Notes: a model not told the origin generated them from the sequence alone. Shown: positions 17,783-27,099, counted from the first letter of the stretch. The stretch is 64,000 nt of DNA from HB2-32-21 sp041603535 (GCA_041603535.1 JBFIEE010000008.1:15756-79755); one strand, 5' to 3'. Numbers and translations: made by a program.

Positions 17783-18724
17783 CTACTTTAGGGCCGCTGC
17801 ATCGGTGTGGTAACCGGCTGCGTGAATGATGTTTACGGCGACAGGGTCTGAGATTAACCAGGCGCAGAAGCGGCGTGCTGCCGCGAGGTTTTTACTGGCT
17901 GCAAGAATAACGCCCTGCTGGACAATGGGGGCGTATAAATGTTGCGGAGGCAGCCAGTAAAAGCCGGGGTTATCTGGCGATTGCAGTGACTCAATGGCAG
18001 TTTGCGCCTGATATGGCGTAGCGGCTGATCCAGGTGCTAAACCTGTTGGGCGGGCAGTGGGTCGGGCTTGCCGGAGTTGAGAAAGGGCAACAAATGCGAC
18101 ATCAGCGTTGCCGGTGGCCGCGTAGTGCCAAGCCTGACCAACACTTTCAGCCAGGGCCAGTCGTTTGCTCGCCACCAGCGCGTCCCACTGTTGCTCGGCG
18201 ATCAATACCTGCCTGGCGGCACGTCCGTAGGGCGCATGACGAGGGCTGGCCAGGGCGACAATCCTGGTTGCGCCGAGATCAAGTCCACCCTTACTGGTGT
18301 TGTCAGGGTCTCCTCGGGCGTGCCATACCGCCAGCGTGCCGAGTGCGTAAGTGAAGCGGGAGTCGCGCAACGCTAATTGCTGGTTCGCCAGCATGACTGG
18401 AAGTTCGCTGTCCGCCGACAGAAAGATATCGTAGGGCGCACCCTGGACGATTTGAGCGTAGAGTTTGCCGGACGAACCGACACTCATTCGCACCGTATCA
18501 TTGGACTGGAGTTGATATTGATGTACCAGGGTCCTGAGCGTAGCAGCAAAGTTGGCCGCCACGGCAACGCTGAGGTCAGCACCGCTGGTGGTGGTTGACC
18601 AACCGATTATCAGCACGGCCAGCAGGCGTTGGGGAAAGGCTGTTGCCAGGGGCGCGCTTGCCGCGCAATGGCGGCGGGACAAACCGATGAGGAGACTGAT
18701 TGCCCTGCTTACTGACGGTCGCAT
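17783..18724 (-). CDS. modA: Molybdate-binding periplasmic protein
   Basis: A 313-residue solute-binding protein. A signal peptide ends at about residue 49 (LLAVLIIGWSTTTSGA then DLSVAVAANF), which is long because the start at 18724 is well upstream of the hydrophobic core; a downstream non-ATG start cannot be excluded. The mature part keeps the family fold: FAATLRTLVHQYQ, VRMSVGSSGKLYAQI (the oxyanion-binding SSG), and GAPYDIFLSADSELP. It binds molybdate or tungstate and hands it to ModB. Confidence 0.9.
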   Translation of the reverse strand: MRPSVSRAISLLIGLSRRHCAASAPLATAFPQRLLAVLIIGWSTTTSGADLSVAVAANFAATLRTLVHQYQLQSNDTVRMSVGSSGKLYAQIVQGAPYDIFLSADSELPVMLANQQLALRDSRFTYALGTLAVWHARGDPDNTSKGGLDLGATRIVALASPRHAPYGRAARQVLIAEQQWDALVASKRLALAESVGQAWHYAATGNADVAFVALSQLRQARPTARPTGLAPGSAATPYQAQTAIESLQSPDNPGFYWLPPQHLYAPIVQQGVILAASKNLAAARRFCAWLISDPVAVNIIHAAGYHTDAAALK

Positions 18725-18772
18725 ATAGGTTCGTTCAGTGCCTGATCTGGGCGGCCCGGGATACCCTTGTCG

Positions 18773-19393
18773 TCAGTTGGCCAGGCCCCGGGCAACCATC
18801 GACGCCATTTCGTCCGCTACCTCTCTGGTCGTCATTTCACCGCCCACCTGGTACCAGCGGGTCATCCAGTTTATGGCACCGAAAACGGTAAATGAGGCTA
18901 TTTTGGGGTTGCACCTGCGTATTGAGCCGTCGCGTATCCCCCCTTCAATCATCTGCCGCATCGCCGTGTCGAGTCGAAAATAGAACGGATCTATCTGTGA
19001 AAGATATTTTTCAGACAAGGGCTCAGGGCCAGGATGAGACAGGCAGCGGCCAAATTCGTCGTCAAATACTGACGTGAATACATGAATAAAGCGAACCAGC
19101 TTATCCATGCCGGGCAAGTCTGAATTTTCTATCTCTTCAGTTTTATCCAGTAACTGTGTGATCGCAGTGAGCAGGCATTGAAACAGGATGTCTTCCTTGT
19201 TTTCAACATAGTAATAAAGCGTTGGCTTGGTGACCTGTAATTCGTCAGCGAGGTCATTGAGTGACGTTTCGCGAAAACCGTTTTGATTGAACAATCTTCC
19301 CGCCGTGCGCAAGATAGCCATTCTTTTCAGCTCGTGCTGCACGTCTTTGCTTTGAATTGTTTTGCCCCAGCGCGTTTTATTGGATTTATTCAT
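18773..19393 (-). CDS. TetR-family transcriptional regulator
   Basis: A 206-residue regulator. The N-terminal helix-turn-helix is textbook: ILRTAGRLFNQNGFRETSLNDLADELQVTKPTLYYYVENKEDIL (residues about 27-70). The C-terminal ligand domain looks like the regulator type common beside fatty acid genes. ATG 19393 is preferred over a TTG 12 codons earlier. It is divergent from the MaoC/MaoC/acyl-CoA dehydrogenase genes, separated by 430 bp, so it probably represses them in response to an acyl-CoA. Target and ligand are inferred. Confidence 0.85.
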   Translation of the reverse strand: MNKSNKTRWGKTIQSKDVQHELKRMAILRTAGRLFNQNGFRETSLNDLADELQVTKPTLYYYVENKEDILFQCLLTAITQLLDKTEEIENSDLPGMDKLVRFIHVFTSVFDDEFGRCLSHPGPEPLSEKYLSQIDPFYFRLDTAMRQMIEGGIRDGSIRRCNPKIASFTVFGAINWMTRWYQVGGEMTTREVADEMASMVARGLAN

Positions 19394-19823
19394 GGCTTTG
19401 TTTCGGGTGCATGATGACTTGGCCCGCAAGTTTATCCAAATAGCGGCTCAATTGCCATGCAAAAGTAACAATTTCTACCTTCTGGTAAATAATTGATACC
19501 GTGTTTGCCTGTAGATAAATTATTTTAAAAACAGCATATTAAGCCAAGCTGCAGGTTGCATTTGATGTCGTTAGAATTTCCAGGCCGAGTATGCCAGCTT
19601 GCCGGTAACTGTATTGACCATGTTGATGGTGATGGCAGGGCAGAGCAACGTCGAAGGCGAGTTCCTTCAGGCTTTTACACCGGCGGTTGTTACACGACAT
19701 CGATGCCCGCACTTACGCCGGCGCAGGCTTGTTGCTCAGCAGCCCGTCAATACGCTTGTTTTGTGACACGGGGGGCGATACATTGACCGGCTTTTAACCG
19801 GGTGGGATTGGCCGCTTACGCCG
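19394..19823. other. Divergent control region of the TetR and MaoC genes
   Basis: This 430-bp region separates the TetR gene (minus) from the MaoC gene (plus). It is A+T-rich near 19490-19545. It contains the imperfect palindrome listed separately. A small open frame at 19556-19786 has no ribosome site and a cysteine-rich, non-protein-like composition, so I do not call it a gene. Confidence 0.5.
19471..19490. promoter_or_regulatory. Possible TetR operator
   Basis: An imperfect palindrome with half sites TTCTACC and GGTAAAT around a TTCT centre lies about 80 bp upstream of the TetR start. TetR proteins bind such sites, but one half-site mismatch pattern and the lack of a second copy make this tentative. 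Confidence 0.25.
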
Positions 19824-20264
19824 ATGATAGAAGAAAAGTACATAGGCGAGACATTCCCGGCGCTTACGGTTGACGTCGAGATATGGCAATTGAAGTTTTT
19901 TGCCAAAGCGGTTGGGGAAACTAACCCGATCTATTTCGATGAACAGCGTGCCCGGGAGGCTGGCCACCGCTCGATTGTGGCGCCACCGACGTACGCGGTT
20001 ACCTTGAGCTGCGCGGTGCCCAACCCTTTTGCCAGATTGACTCAGCTGGGTATGGATCTCACTAAAATTCTGCATACCAATCAGCGTTTTGAATACTTCG
20101 CACCGATTTATGGCCGTGACTGCATTACCTTCGTGGCAACCATCGTGGACGTTTATGAAAAACGCAACGGCAAGTTCCAGTTTATGGTGGAGGAAACTGT
20201 CGCCACCAATCAAATGGGTGAGTTGACGACACGTTTCAGACAAACCATTGTTGAGCGCAGGTAG
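19824..20264 (+). CDS. MaoC-like dehydratase, N-terminal (FAS1-type) domain protein
   Basis: A 146-residue hot-dog fold protein of the MaoC_dehydrat_N type: EIWQLKFFAKAVGETNPIYFDE near residue 20 and the VAPPTYAVTL turn near residue 53. This half usually lacks the catalytic Asp/His pair and pairs with a second MaoC subunit to form a heteromeric enoyl-CoA hydratase. The second subunit is encoded 11 bp downstream. First gene of a three-gene unit with the acyl-CoA dehydrogenase. Confidence 0.85.
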   Translation: MIEEKYIGETFPALTVDVEIWQLKFFAKAVGETNPIYFDEQRAREAGHRSIVAPPTYAVTLSCAVPNPFARLTQLGMDLTKILHTNQRFEYFAPIYGRDCITFVATIVDVYEKRNGKFQFMVEETVATNQMGELTTRFRQTIVERR

Positions 20265-20275
20265 CAGGTGGGCAT

Positions 20276-20719
20276 ATGACTGGGGCGCTCATGAACAAGA
20301 TTGATTTTTTAAGCGTTGCAATTGGCGATGAACTACCCGCGTTGACCAAGCCGCCCATTACGCGGGCGACCTTAAGCTATTTTTGTGGCGCTTCCAACGA
20401 TCACAACCCGATTCATGTCGACCTTGATTTTGCCCGTGCGGCTGGTAAGGACGACGTTTTTGCACACGGTATGCTGGGTATGGCCTACATGGGACAGTTG
20501 CTCACCAACTGGGTGCCGCAGCTGGCGATTGTCAGTTTTGAGGTTAAGTTTGCCGCCATCGTTTTCGTGGGTGATGAAATTACCTGCCGGGGGGTGGTCA
20601 GCGAGCGATTTGAGGGCGAGGGCGGACCCTATGTCAGGATTAAGTTAAAAGCAGTTGATCAACAGGGTGAAGCGAAACTAAGCGGTGAAGCGATTATTCG
20701 CCCTTTCGATCTGGCCTGA
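20276..20719 (+). CDS. MaoC-like (R)-specific enoyl-CoA hydratase subunit
   Basis: A 147-residue hot-dog protein with the catalytic hydratase motif: CGASNDHNPIHVDLDFAR, giving the Asp-x(4)-His pair near residues 43-48, followed by GKDDVFAHGMLGMAYMG. It adds water to an enoyl-CoA. AGGTGGG five bases upstream supports ATG 20276; another ATG lies five codons in. It is probably the active partner of the MaoC half encoded just upstream, in an arrangement like mycobacterial HadAB or steroid side-chain hydratases. The substrate is unknown. Confidence 0.88.
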   Translation: MTGALMNKIDFLSVAIGDELPALTKPPITRATLSYFCGASNDHNPIHVDLDFARAAGKDDVFAHGMLGMAYMGQLLTNWVPQLAIVSFEVKFAAIVFVGDEITCRGVVSERFEGEGGPYVRIKLKAVDQQGEAKLSGEAIIRPFDLA

Positions 20720-20758
20720 GTGATCGCCTGCCTGAAGGCTTGCCGGACAGATAGATAA

Positions 20759-20804
20759 CAGTTAATAGAATCCCAGTTAATTAATAAAATCCCAGTTAAT
20801 ACAT
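20759..20804. repeat. CAGTTAAT-containing tandem repeat, three units
   Basis: The element CAGTTAAT recurs at 20759, 20774 and 20793, each of the first two followed by a related AATCC tail. It lies between the MaoC gene and the acyl-CoA dehydrogenase gene. Confidence 0.6.
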
Positions 20805-20828
20805 AGACGCTCAAATAAGGATGATCAT

Positions 20829-21974
20829 ATGCACCCATACCGATCCCCGTGGATGGATGAAAATCTGGAAATATATCGCCAATCGGTGGCACGGTTTGTC
20901 GAAACCGAGATGGTACCCAGCGATGAAAAGTGGCGTAAACAACACTACGTGGATAAAGACCTGTGGCGCAAAGCGGGTGCCCAGGGCTTCCTGTGTAGCG
21001 ATATTCCCGAACAGTACGGCGGTGGTGGGGCGGATTTCCGTTTTGAGACGGTATTTTACGAGGAGCAATGGCGTCGCGGTTTATCTGGCATGGGCCAGGG
21101 TGTGCACAGTATCAGCGCGCATTACATTCTGAATCACGGTACCGAGGCCCAAAAACTACGCTGGCTGCCAAAGATGGCGCGCGGCGAAATGATCGGTGCC
21201 ATTGCCATGACGGAACCGGGCACGGGCTCTGACTTGCAGGCGATCACAACGCGGGCGGTGAAGGATGGCGACCACTACGTGGTCAACGGCGCGAAAACGT
21301 TCATCACCAACGGGTTTTTATGTGAGTTGCTGGTGTTGGTTGTCAAAACTGATCCCCAGGCCGGTGGCAGGGGCGTGTCCTTGCTGGTGCTGGAAACAGC
21401 GGGTTTGGCGGGCTATCGGGTCGGTCGCAAGCTGGAGAAGATGGGACAAAAAGCTCAGGATACCTGCGAGCTATTTTTCGAGGACGTGCGAGTCCACGAA
21501 AGCCAGTTACTGGGCGAGTGTGAAGGCGAGGGATTTAGACAATTGATGAGCGACCTGCCCTACGAAAGAATGACCGTTGGGGTCCAGAGCATCGCCACCA
21601 TGGAGGGTGCTCTTGCAGAGACCGTCAAATACGTCAAGGAGCGCAATGTCTTTGGTAAGCCTTTGTTACAGCATCAAAATACGCGTTTCAAGCTGGGTGA
21701 ATTGCATGCTCTGATCAGGGCTGCACGGATTTTTGTCGACCGCTGTGTGGAGGATGTTGTCAGCGGTACCCTGGATACGGCGACGGCCTCCATGTGCAAG
21801 TGGTGGTCAAGTGAGCTGCTACAGAAAGTTGTCGACCAGTGTTTGCAGTTACATGGTGGGTACGGATACATGGACGAATACCTGATATGCCGCATGTACG
21901 CCGATGCGCGAGTGGCGCGCATTTACGCCGGAACCAGCGAAATCATGCTGGAGGTCATCGCGCGGGATCTCTAG
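20829..21974 (+). CDS. Acyl-CoA dehydrogenase, long-chain/isovaleryl type
   Basis: A 381-residue FAD enzyme that forms the alpha-beta double bond in an acyl-CoA. Family motifs: IGAIAMTEPGTGSDLQAI (residues 122-139), KTFITNG, and QLHGGYGYMDEY near residue 344. The C-terminal segment reads IYAGTSEIM, with Ala where MCAD-type enzymes have the catalytic Glu. Instead Glu246 in LPYERM lies in helix G, where long-chain and isovaleryl enzymes carry their base, so the enzyme should be active. AAGGA lies seven bases before ATG. With the two MaoC genes it could carry out two successive steps on the same acyl-CoA. Confidence 0.92.
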   Translation: MHPYRSPWMDENLEIYRQSVARFVETEMVPSDEKWRKQHYVDKDLWRKAGAQGFLCSDIPEQYGGGGADFRFETVFYEEQWRRGLSGMGQGVHSISAHYILNHGTEAQKLRWLPKMARGEMIGAIAMTEPGTGSDLQAITTRAVKDGDHYVVNGAKTFITNGFLCELLVLVVKTDPQAGGRGVSLLVLETAGLAGYRVGRKLEKMGQKAQDTCELFFEDVRVHESQLLGECEGEGFRQLMSDLPYERMTVGVQSIATMEGALAETVKYVKERNVFGKPLLQHQNTRFKLGELHALIRAARIFVDRCVEDVVSGTLDTATASMCKWWSSELLQKVVDQCLQLHGGYGYMDEYLICRMYADARVARIYAGTSEIMLEVIARDL

Positions 21975-22239
21975 CGGATTTATAGTCCCGGGATTTCGTC
22001 AGGGGGCAGTAACATCACGCAGTGCCACAGTTGAACTTTGATGCGGTCAGTCAATGGCCTGCAGTCCAATATTCCCCTGGGTAGCCGTTCGGGACAGCCA
22101 AATAACCATTGGGCGCTTACTCGGTGTCGATTGTTGCGCCGTGCTTGACCTTGTCCCTATACTCGGCTCCGCAAAAGAGGATACCAGGCCTGCTAGTGCC
22201 AACCTCGTTGGCAAACACATAATTTATACTGAGGCTAGA

Positions 22240-24483
22240 ATGGCCAAGGCAAAGCAAGTCGCGCGGCACCTAGGGATAGCAGCTTTATATGCCGCGGCGG
22301 GTTTTGCACTGCAGTATGCTGGCGGTGTGCTGGCTGTCAATAACTGGTTAACCTTCATGCTGTTGGGTGTGGCGTGGTTGCTGACCAGTGCCTACGTGCT
22401 TTATCGAAACTTCATGGCCGATGTTGTTCCAGATCTTGGCAAAGGTGCCCTGCTGGACAGGGTGGCGACGGTGTCGCCCCTGATTGTCTGGAACATAGAC
22501 GGCGGTGGCAGGTTGACCAGTGTAGTCGGGCGACCTCGCGATAACGAAAATTTGCCGCTCAGCGACATGGTTGGCTTGCCATTGGAGGGTTTTAAACCGT
22601 TAAGCGCGGATTTTTACTCCCTGTTGCAACGCGCTCAGACCGGTGAGCAGTTTGACGATGTCTGCTTTATCAGAAACCGCTGTTACCGCCATTATTTTTT
22701 CCCAGTCGACGACGGACAAGCGGGGGACGACAATGGGCAGGGTGCTTTTCAATGTATCTCAATGGATGTCACGGCGGTCAACCAACTCAGGGCCAGGGCA
22801 GAGCTTTCCCAACAAATTTTAGCAGGCGCGACCGAAGCAATTGTCGTCCTCGACCGCCGTCACAGAGTGACCAGCGTCAATCGCGCCTTCACGCAAATAA
22901 CGGAGGTTTCGTCTGAGCGTGTGGTTGGCAAGCGCAGGGGTTTTGGTGTGCTTGGCACCCCCGATTTCGGCTTTTACCGGACAGTGTTAAAGGGCCTGAA
23001 GGAGTCCGGTTCGTGGCAGGGCGAAGTCCCGTTGCGGCGCAGCTCTGGCGAACTGTTTACGGCCAACTTTGTTATTAGTGTGATCAGGGATCGTTCCGGT
23101 TCGGTTAGTAATTACGTTATTTTCTTCAGTGATATAACCCACATGCAGCGTACTCATGAGGAGTTACGTTATCTGGCGAACCACGACAATTTGACTGATT
23201 TACCCAATCGACGTCTGTTTCTGGACCGCCTTGAGCAGGGTATCAAGCGCGCCAAACGCGGCAACGCGCAGCTGGCAATCTTCTTTATTGACCTGGACAA
23301 CTTCAAGTTGATTAATGATGCCCATGGGCACTATGTTGGCGATGAAATTCTCAAGGAGGTCGGACGTCGTTTGCTGTCGGTGGTGCGCCAAAGCGACACG
23401 GTCGCGCGCTTAGCGGGTGATGAATTTACCGTCATCACGGAAAACATTGAGGACGCACAGGAGGTAACGTCCATTGCCCGAAAGATCATGGGTTGTTTTG
23501 AAGAATCCTTTGCCGTTTCTGACGAGCGGCTGGAGATGTCGGCGAGTGTCGGCATTGGGGTTTATCCCGATGACGGCGAAGACCTGATGAGTTTGCTGAA
23601 GGGTGCCGATACGGCGATGTATAAAGCCAAGGCGGAGGGGCGTAACGGATTTTACAGTCTGTCCGAAGGTAAAACGGGTCACCTCCCCAGAGCGATGTTC
23701 TTCCCTTCGGAATTACGCCTTGCGCTGAAGCGCCAACAGATGGAGCTGGTATATCAGCCATTGCACGATTTACGCAATGGGCGGGTGGTCGGTTGTGAGG
23801 GGCTGTTGCGCTGGAATCACCACCTTCGAGGCATTATATCCCCGGCCGACTTCATGACGTTATCCGAGGGCGCAGGTATTACCTCGGCCATTGGTAAATG
23901 GACCTTGAACGAAGCGTGCCAGCAGCTGCAGGCCTGGCGTGTGCAGCATGTCGATCTGCAATACGTGTCCATTAATATTGCTAGCTCGCAAATAAATGAT
24001 CCCGGTTACCCGGAGTTGGTGATGGACGCGCTTGCCACACATCGTCTGCATCCATCGAGTTTGATGCTGGAAATCGCCGAGGGGGTGCTGTTACAGAACC
24101 TGACCAAAGCCTGTCAGTTTATGCGTCACCTCAGTCATGTCGGCGTCAAGTTTTGCGTCGATGAATACGGTTCATCTCATGCCGACTACAGCTATATCAG
24201 GGAGGTGCCGGTCGATGCGTTAAAAATCGATCAACGCCTGCTGGCCCGTATTCGAACCGGCAAAGAGGACTCCGCGTTGATAAGAGCCCTGGTTGGCATT
24301 GGTGATATCCTCGGCAAAAATGTCATTGCTGTGGGTGTTGAGCGACGCGGACAGGAGGAGCTCATGCAGGAGCTGGGCTGTCAGTGGGGCCAGGGTTTCC
24401 TCTACGCCAAACCGATGACGGCGGCAACGTTCAGTAAAACCTATGCCAGACCGACCATAAATCCTTATTTGTCGCGCAGTTAG
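22240..24483 (+). CDS. Membrane PAS-GGDEF-EAL protein with degenerate EAL domain
   Basis: A 747-residue cyclic-di-GMP protein. I chose ATG 22240 because GAGG lies five bases upstream and two membrane helices follow at once (about residues 9-54). A PAS domain (about 190-300, AIVVLDRRHRVTSVNRAF) precedes a GGDEF domain reading AGDEF (392-396), a variant that can be active; the feedback I-site RQSD is at 383-386. The EAL domain is degraded: EGL (520-522), DEY in place of DDF (641-643), and AVGVE in place of AEGVE (697-701). Expected outcome: diguanylate cyclase with an impaired phosphodiesterase half that may only bind or regulate. An upstream in-frame ATG at 22054 would add an unlikely 62 residues. 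Confidence 0.9.
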   Translation: MAKAKQVARHLGIAALYAAAGFALQYAGGVLAVNNWLTFMLLGVAWLLTSAYVLYRNFMADVVPDLGKGALLDRVATVSPLIVWNIDGGGRLTSVVGRPRDNENLPLSDMVGLPLEGFKPLSADFYSLLQRAQTGEQFDDVCFIRNRCYRHYFFPVDDGQAGDDNGQGAFQCISMDVTAVNQLRARAELSQQILAGATEAIVVLDRRHRVTSVNRAFTQITEVSSERVVGKRRGFGVLGTPDFGFYRTVLKGLKESGSWQGEVPLRRSSGELFTANFVISVIRDRSGSVSNYVIFFSDITHMQRTHEELRYLANHDNLTDLPNRRLFLDRLEQGIKRAKRGNAQLAIFFIDLDNFKLINDAHGHYVGDEILKEVGRRLLSVVRQSDTVARLAGDEFTVITENIEDAQEVTSIARKIMGCFEESFAVSDERLEMSASVGIGVYPDDGEDLMSLLKGADTAMYKAKAEGRNGFYSLSEGKTGHLPRAMFFPSELRLALKRQQMELVYQPLHDLRNGRVVGCEGLLRWNHHLRGIISPADFMTLSEGAGITSAIGKWTLNEACQQLQAWRVQHVDLQYVSINIASSQINDPGYPELVMDALATHRLHPSSLMLEIAEGVLLQNLTKACQFMRHLSHVGVKFCVDEYGSSHADYSYIREVPVDALKIDQRLLARIRTGKEDSALIRALVGIGDILGKNVIAVGVERRGQEELMQELGCQWGQGFLYAKPMTAATFSKTYARPTINPYLSRS

Positions 24484-24739
24484 CGCCCAACAGCAGTCTG
24501 TTTAATACCGCATAGCCTCCCTCGTTGTGTCGTCGAGACACGATGTCAAAACCCAAAAGTCACAAAACCTCATGAAAAAAACAGTCTCGGCAATTAAAAT
24601 TGCTGGCCCGCCGTGACTGCGCATAGCTCGCATGGGGAGGCTGCTGACTGCAGAGCGATGCCATTGACTAGTGCCGCGAATGTAACGGGCGTTGCCTTAA
24701 CGTATTACCGGTATTTTTATTCAGGACGGAATTAGACTG

Positions 24740-26518
24740 ATGACCGATTACACACCGCCCGTTACTGACATGATGTTTGTTATCCGAGATGTGCTCGGGC
24801 TCGACGCTATCGCGGCGCTACCCGGGTATGAGGAGGCTGCGCCGGATCTGGTGGGCGCGATACTCGAAGAGGCGGCTCGATATTTTGGGGGAGTGATAGC
24901 GCCCACCAATCAACCTGCTGATATTGAAGGTTGCAGGGTGGAAAACGGTGCCGTCGTGACACCGCCATCGCTGAATGGCTTATATGATGGGTTTAGGGAT
25001 GCTGGTTGGCCTGCGCTAACCGGTGACGTTGACTACGGTGGTCAGGGGTTTCCACAGCTCGTTGGTATTGCTGTCGATGAAATGTTCCAGAGCGCTAACC
25101 TGGGTTTCTCCTTGCTACCCCTGTTGACCATGGGCGTGACAACCGCCCTGGAAAAGTTTGGCGATGCCAGGCAAAAAGCCCTCTATCTGCCGCGGCTGAT
25201 CAGCGGTGAGTGGTCGGGCACCATGAATCTCACAGAGGCACAGGCAGGCAGTGATCTGGCCGCGGTTAGAACCCGGGCGGTGCCTGAGGATGATCACTAC
25301 CTGATAAGTGGGCAGAAAATTTTTATCAGTTGGGGGGATCATGCGCTAGCCGACAATATTGTCCATCTGGTGCTGGCGAAAACGCCGGACGCCCCAGAGG
25401 GAGTCAAGGGCATCTCCCTGTTTATTGTGCCGAAATTCCTCCACGACGAGAACGGTAATATCGGGGCGCACAACGATGTTTTGCCGGTCAGTGTCGAGCA
25501 TAAAATGGGCATACATGCGAGTCCAACGTGCGTGCTTAGTTACGGTGAAAATGGCGGTGCGGTCGGTTATCTGGTGGGCCGGGAAAACGAAGGGCTCACT
25601 TACATGTTTGCGATGATGAATCATGCGCGACTGGCGGTTGGTCTACAGGGCGTATCGGTGGGTGAGCGCGCTTATCAGCAGGCTGTGACGTTTGCGAAAG
25701 AGCGGGAGCAGGGTTCGATGCCTGGTGTAGAGGGGCGCGCCACCATCATTCATTACCCTGATGTGCGCAGAATGTTGATGTTGATGAGGTCTCTGACCGA
25801 AGCTGGACGCCTGCTTTGCTATGCAGCGATGGGCCATTGGGACCGGGCCAGTCGCAGTGAGAGCGCCGCTGATCGGGACTATCATCAGCGGCGTGTTGAT
25901 ATTCTCACGCCGCTGGTTAAAGGCTGGTGTACCGAGGCGGGCAACGAGGTGACTTACTGGGGTGTTCAGATTCATGGTGGCATGGGTTTTATTGAGGAAA
26001 CTGGCGTTGCCCAATACATGCGAGATGCCCGTATCACGCCGATATACGAAGGCACGAATGGCATTCAGGCAATGGATCTGGTGGGTCGTAAGCTGTTACG
26101 AGATCGCGGCGCCGCTGCTCAGGAATTGCTCAACGAGTTGCGTGAAACGCTGCCGAAGCCAGCTGGGTCAGCATTGAATGACATGACGGCGTTGGTAGCC
26201 AGGAGTATTGACGCCTGTGAAGAAGCGATCAATCTGGTATTGACCAGGTCGGGTAGCAGCCCCGATTTTGCCGGTGCCGTGGCCTTTAATACGTTGTTAT
26301 TAATGGGCACGACGACAGCTGCAGCGTTGCTGCTGAAAAGCGCGGATATCGCTTGTCAACAGCTAGCTAGTGCGACAAATAACCGGTCCTTTTTGAACGC
26401 AAAGATAACGACAGCCCGGTTTTTTGCCGAACAGGTGCTGCCCCGTACCGACACCTATCTGCAAGTTATCAGATCCGGTGATACGGCCACGATGGCACTG
26501 GCTGAAGACGATTTTTAG
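24740..26518 (+). CDS. Acyl-CoA dehydrogenase, DmdC-like subfamily
   Basis: A 592-residue enlarged acyl-CoA dehydrogenase. It has an N-terminal extension starting MTDYTPPVTDMMF, the core motif LTEAQAGSDLAAVRTRA (about residue 164), QIHGGMGFIEE near residue 410, the catalytic Glu in PIYEGTNGIQ near 435, and a C-terminal extra domain. These features match the subgroup that includes 3-methylmercaptopropionyl-CoA dehydrogenase (DmdC) of the DMSP demethylation route; most members act on other, unknown acyl-CoAs. No dmdA, dmdB or dmdD is in the window, so the substrate is open. A 256-bp non-coding gap separates it from the GGDEF/EAL gene. Confidence 0.9.
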   Translation: MTDYTPPVTDMMFVIRDVLGLDAIAALPGYEEAAPDLVGAILEEAARYFGGVIAPTNQPADIEGCRVENGAVVTPPSLNGLYDGFRDAGWPALTGDVDYGGQGFPQLVGIAVDEMFQSANLGFSLLPLLTMGVTTALEKFGDARQKALYLPRLISGEWSGTMNLTEAQAGSDLAAVRTRAVPEDDHYLISGQKIFISWGDHALADNIVHLVLAKTPDAPEGVKGISLFIVPKFLHDENGNIGAHNDVLPVSVEHKMGIHASPTCVLSYGENGGAVGYLVGRENEGLTYMFAMMNHARLAVGLQGVSVGERAYQQAVTFAKEREQGSMPGVEGRATIIHYPDVRRMLMLMRSLTEAGRLLCYAAMGHWDRASRSESAADRDYHQRRVDILTPLVKGWCTEAGNEVTYWGVQIHGGMGFIEETGVAQYMRDARITPIYEGTNGIQAMDLVGRKLLRDRGAAAQELLNELRETLPKPAGSALNDMTALVARSIDACEEAINLVLTRSGSSPDFAGAVAFNTLLLMGTTTAAALLLKSADIACQQLASATNNRSFLNAKITTARFFAEQVLPRTDTYLQVIRSGDTATMALAEDDF

Positions 26519-26566
26519 GGCAAAAGAGTAATCCCGCGGCAGTGGTCGACGCTCGGAGTTGCTCGG

Positions 26567-27097
26567 TCACACGTCGGCGCCCCGTCCGAATTCAATGAGG
26601 ATTTGACTGCACCAACGCTTGATTCTGTCGTCATTTAGCTCGAACTCATTGTCTTCGTCGAGGGCAAGACCAACGAAATGTCGACCGTCCGCAGTAAGCG
26701 CCTGTGATTCCCTGAAATTGTAGCCTGCGGTGGGCCACTGCCCGATGCTGTGCGCCCCGAGGCCGGTGACGTGAGTCCACAGATAGCCCATAGCATCCTG
26801 AAACCAGTCCGGATAGCCTAACTGGTCGCCCAGGCCGTAGAGCGCGACGGTTTTGCCGTGCCAGTCGATATCGCCAAGCTCCGCCCAGACGTTTTCCCAA
26901 TCCTCCTGCAGCTCACCGTAATCCCAGGTCGGGATCCCGAGTATTAACTGTTGATACTGAGCGGCCAGTGCGATCGGCTGGTGCGCGATATTGAACAGAT
27001 CAACACGCGCCGGGCCAATGGTAGCGCGAATTTTTTCTGCAGCGATTTCCGTGTAGCAGGTAGCTGTGCCATAGAACAGGCCGATGTCACCGGGCAT
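26567..27097 (-). CDS. Flavodoxin, long-chain type
   Basis: A 176-residue FMN electron carrier. The phosphate-binding loop is FYGTATCYTEIAAEKI (normally T-G-x-T-G/E; here GTATCYTE), followed by LILGIPTWDYGELQEDWE and VALYGLGDQLGYPDWFQDAMG around the FMN ring, and the extra loop of long-chain flavodoxins. ATG 27097 lies two bases after the trmL stop; upstream GTG/ATG choices would overlap trmL. It could serve as electron donor to radical-SAM or other reductive enzymes, with or instead of ferredoxin. Confidence 0.88.
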   Translation of the reverse strand: MPGDIGLFYGTATCYTEIAAEKIRATIGPARVDLFNIAHQPIALAAQYQQLILGIPTWDYGELQEDWENVWAELGDIDWHGKTVALYGLGDQLGYPDWFQDAMGYLWTHVTGLGAHSIGQWPTAGYNFRESQALTADGRHFVGLALDEDNEFELNDDRIKRWCSQILIEFGRGADV

Positions 27098-27099
27098 AA

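Noticed and set aside
19556..19786. Open frame of 76 codons in the TetR-MaoC gap
   Set aside because: No ribosome site, cysteine-rich and low-complexity protein, no family resemblance; it lies in a control region.
21975..22239. Longer N-terminus of the GGDEF/EAL protein from ATG 22054
   Set aside because: The extra 62 residues have no family support, while GAGG before ATG 22240 and the membrane helices right after it support the shorter form.
24560..24610. Possible terminator after the GGDEF/EAL gene
   Set aside because: The GCAAT/ATTGC stem is only five pairs, and the nearest A/T run is 9 bases away on the other strand.
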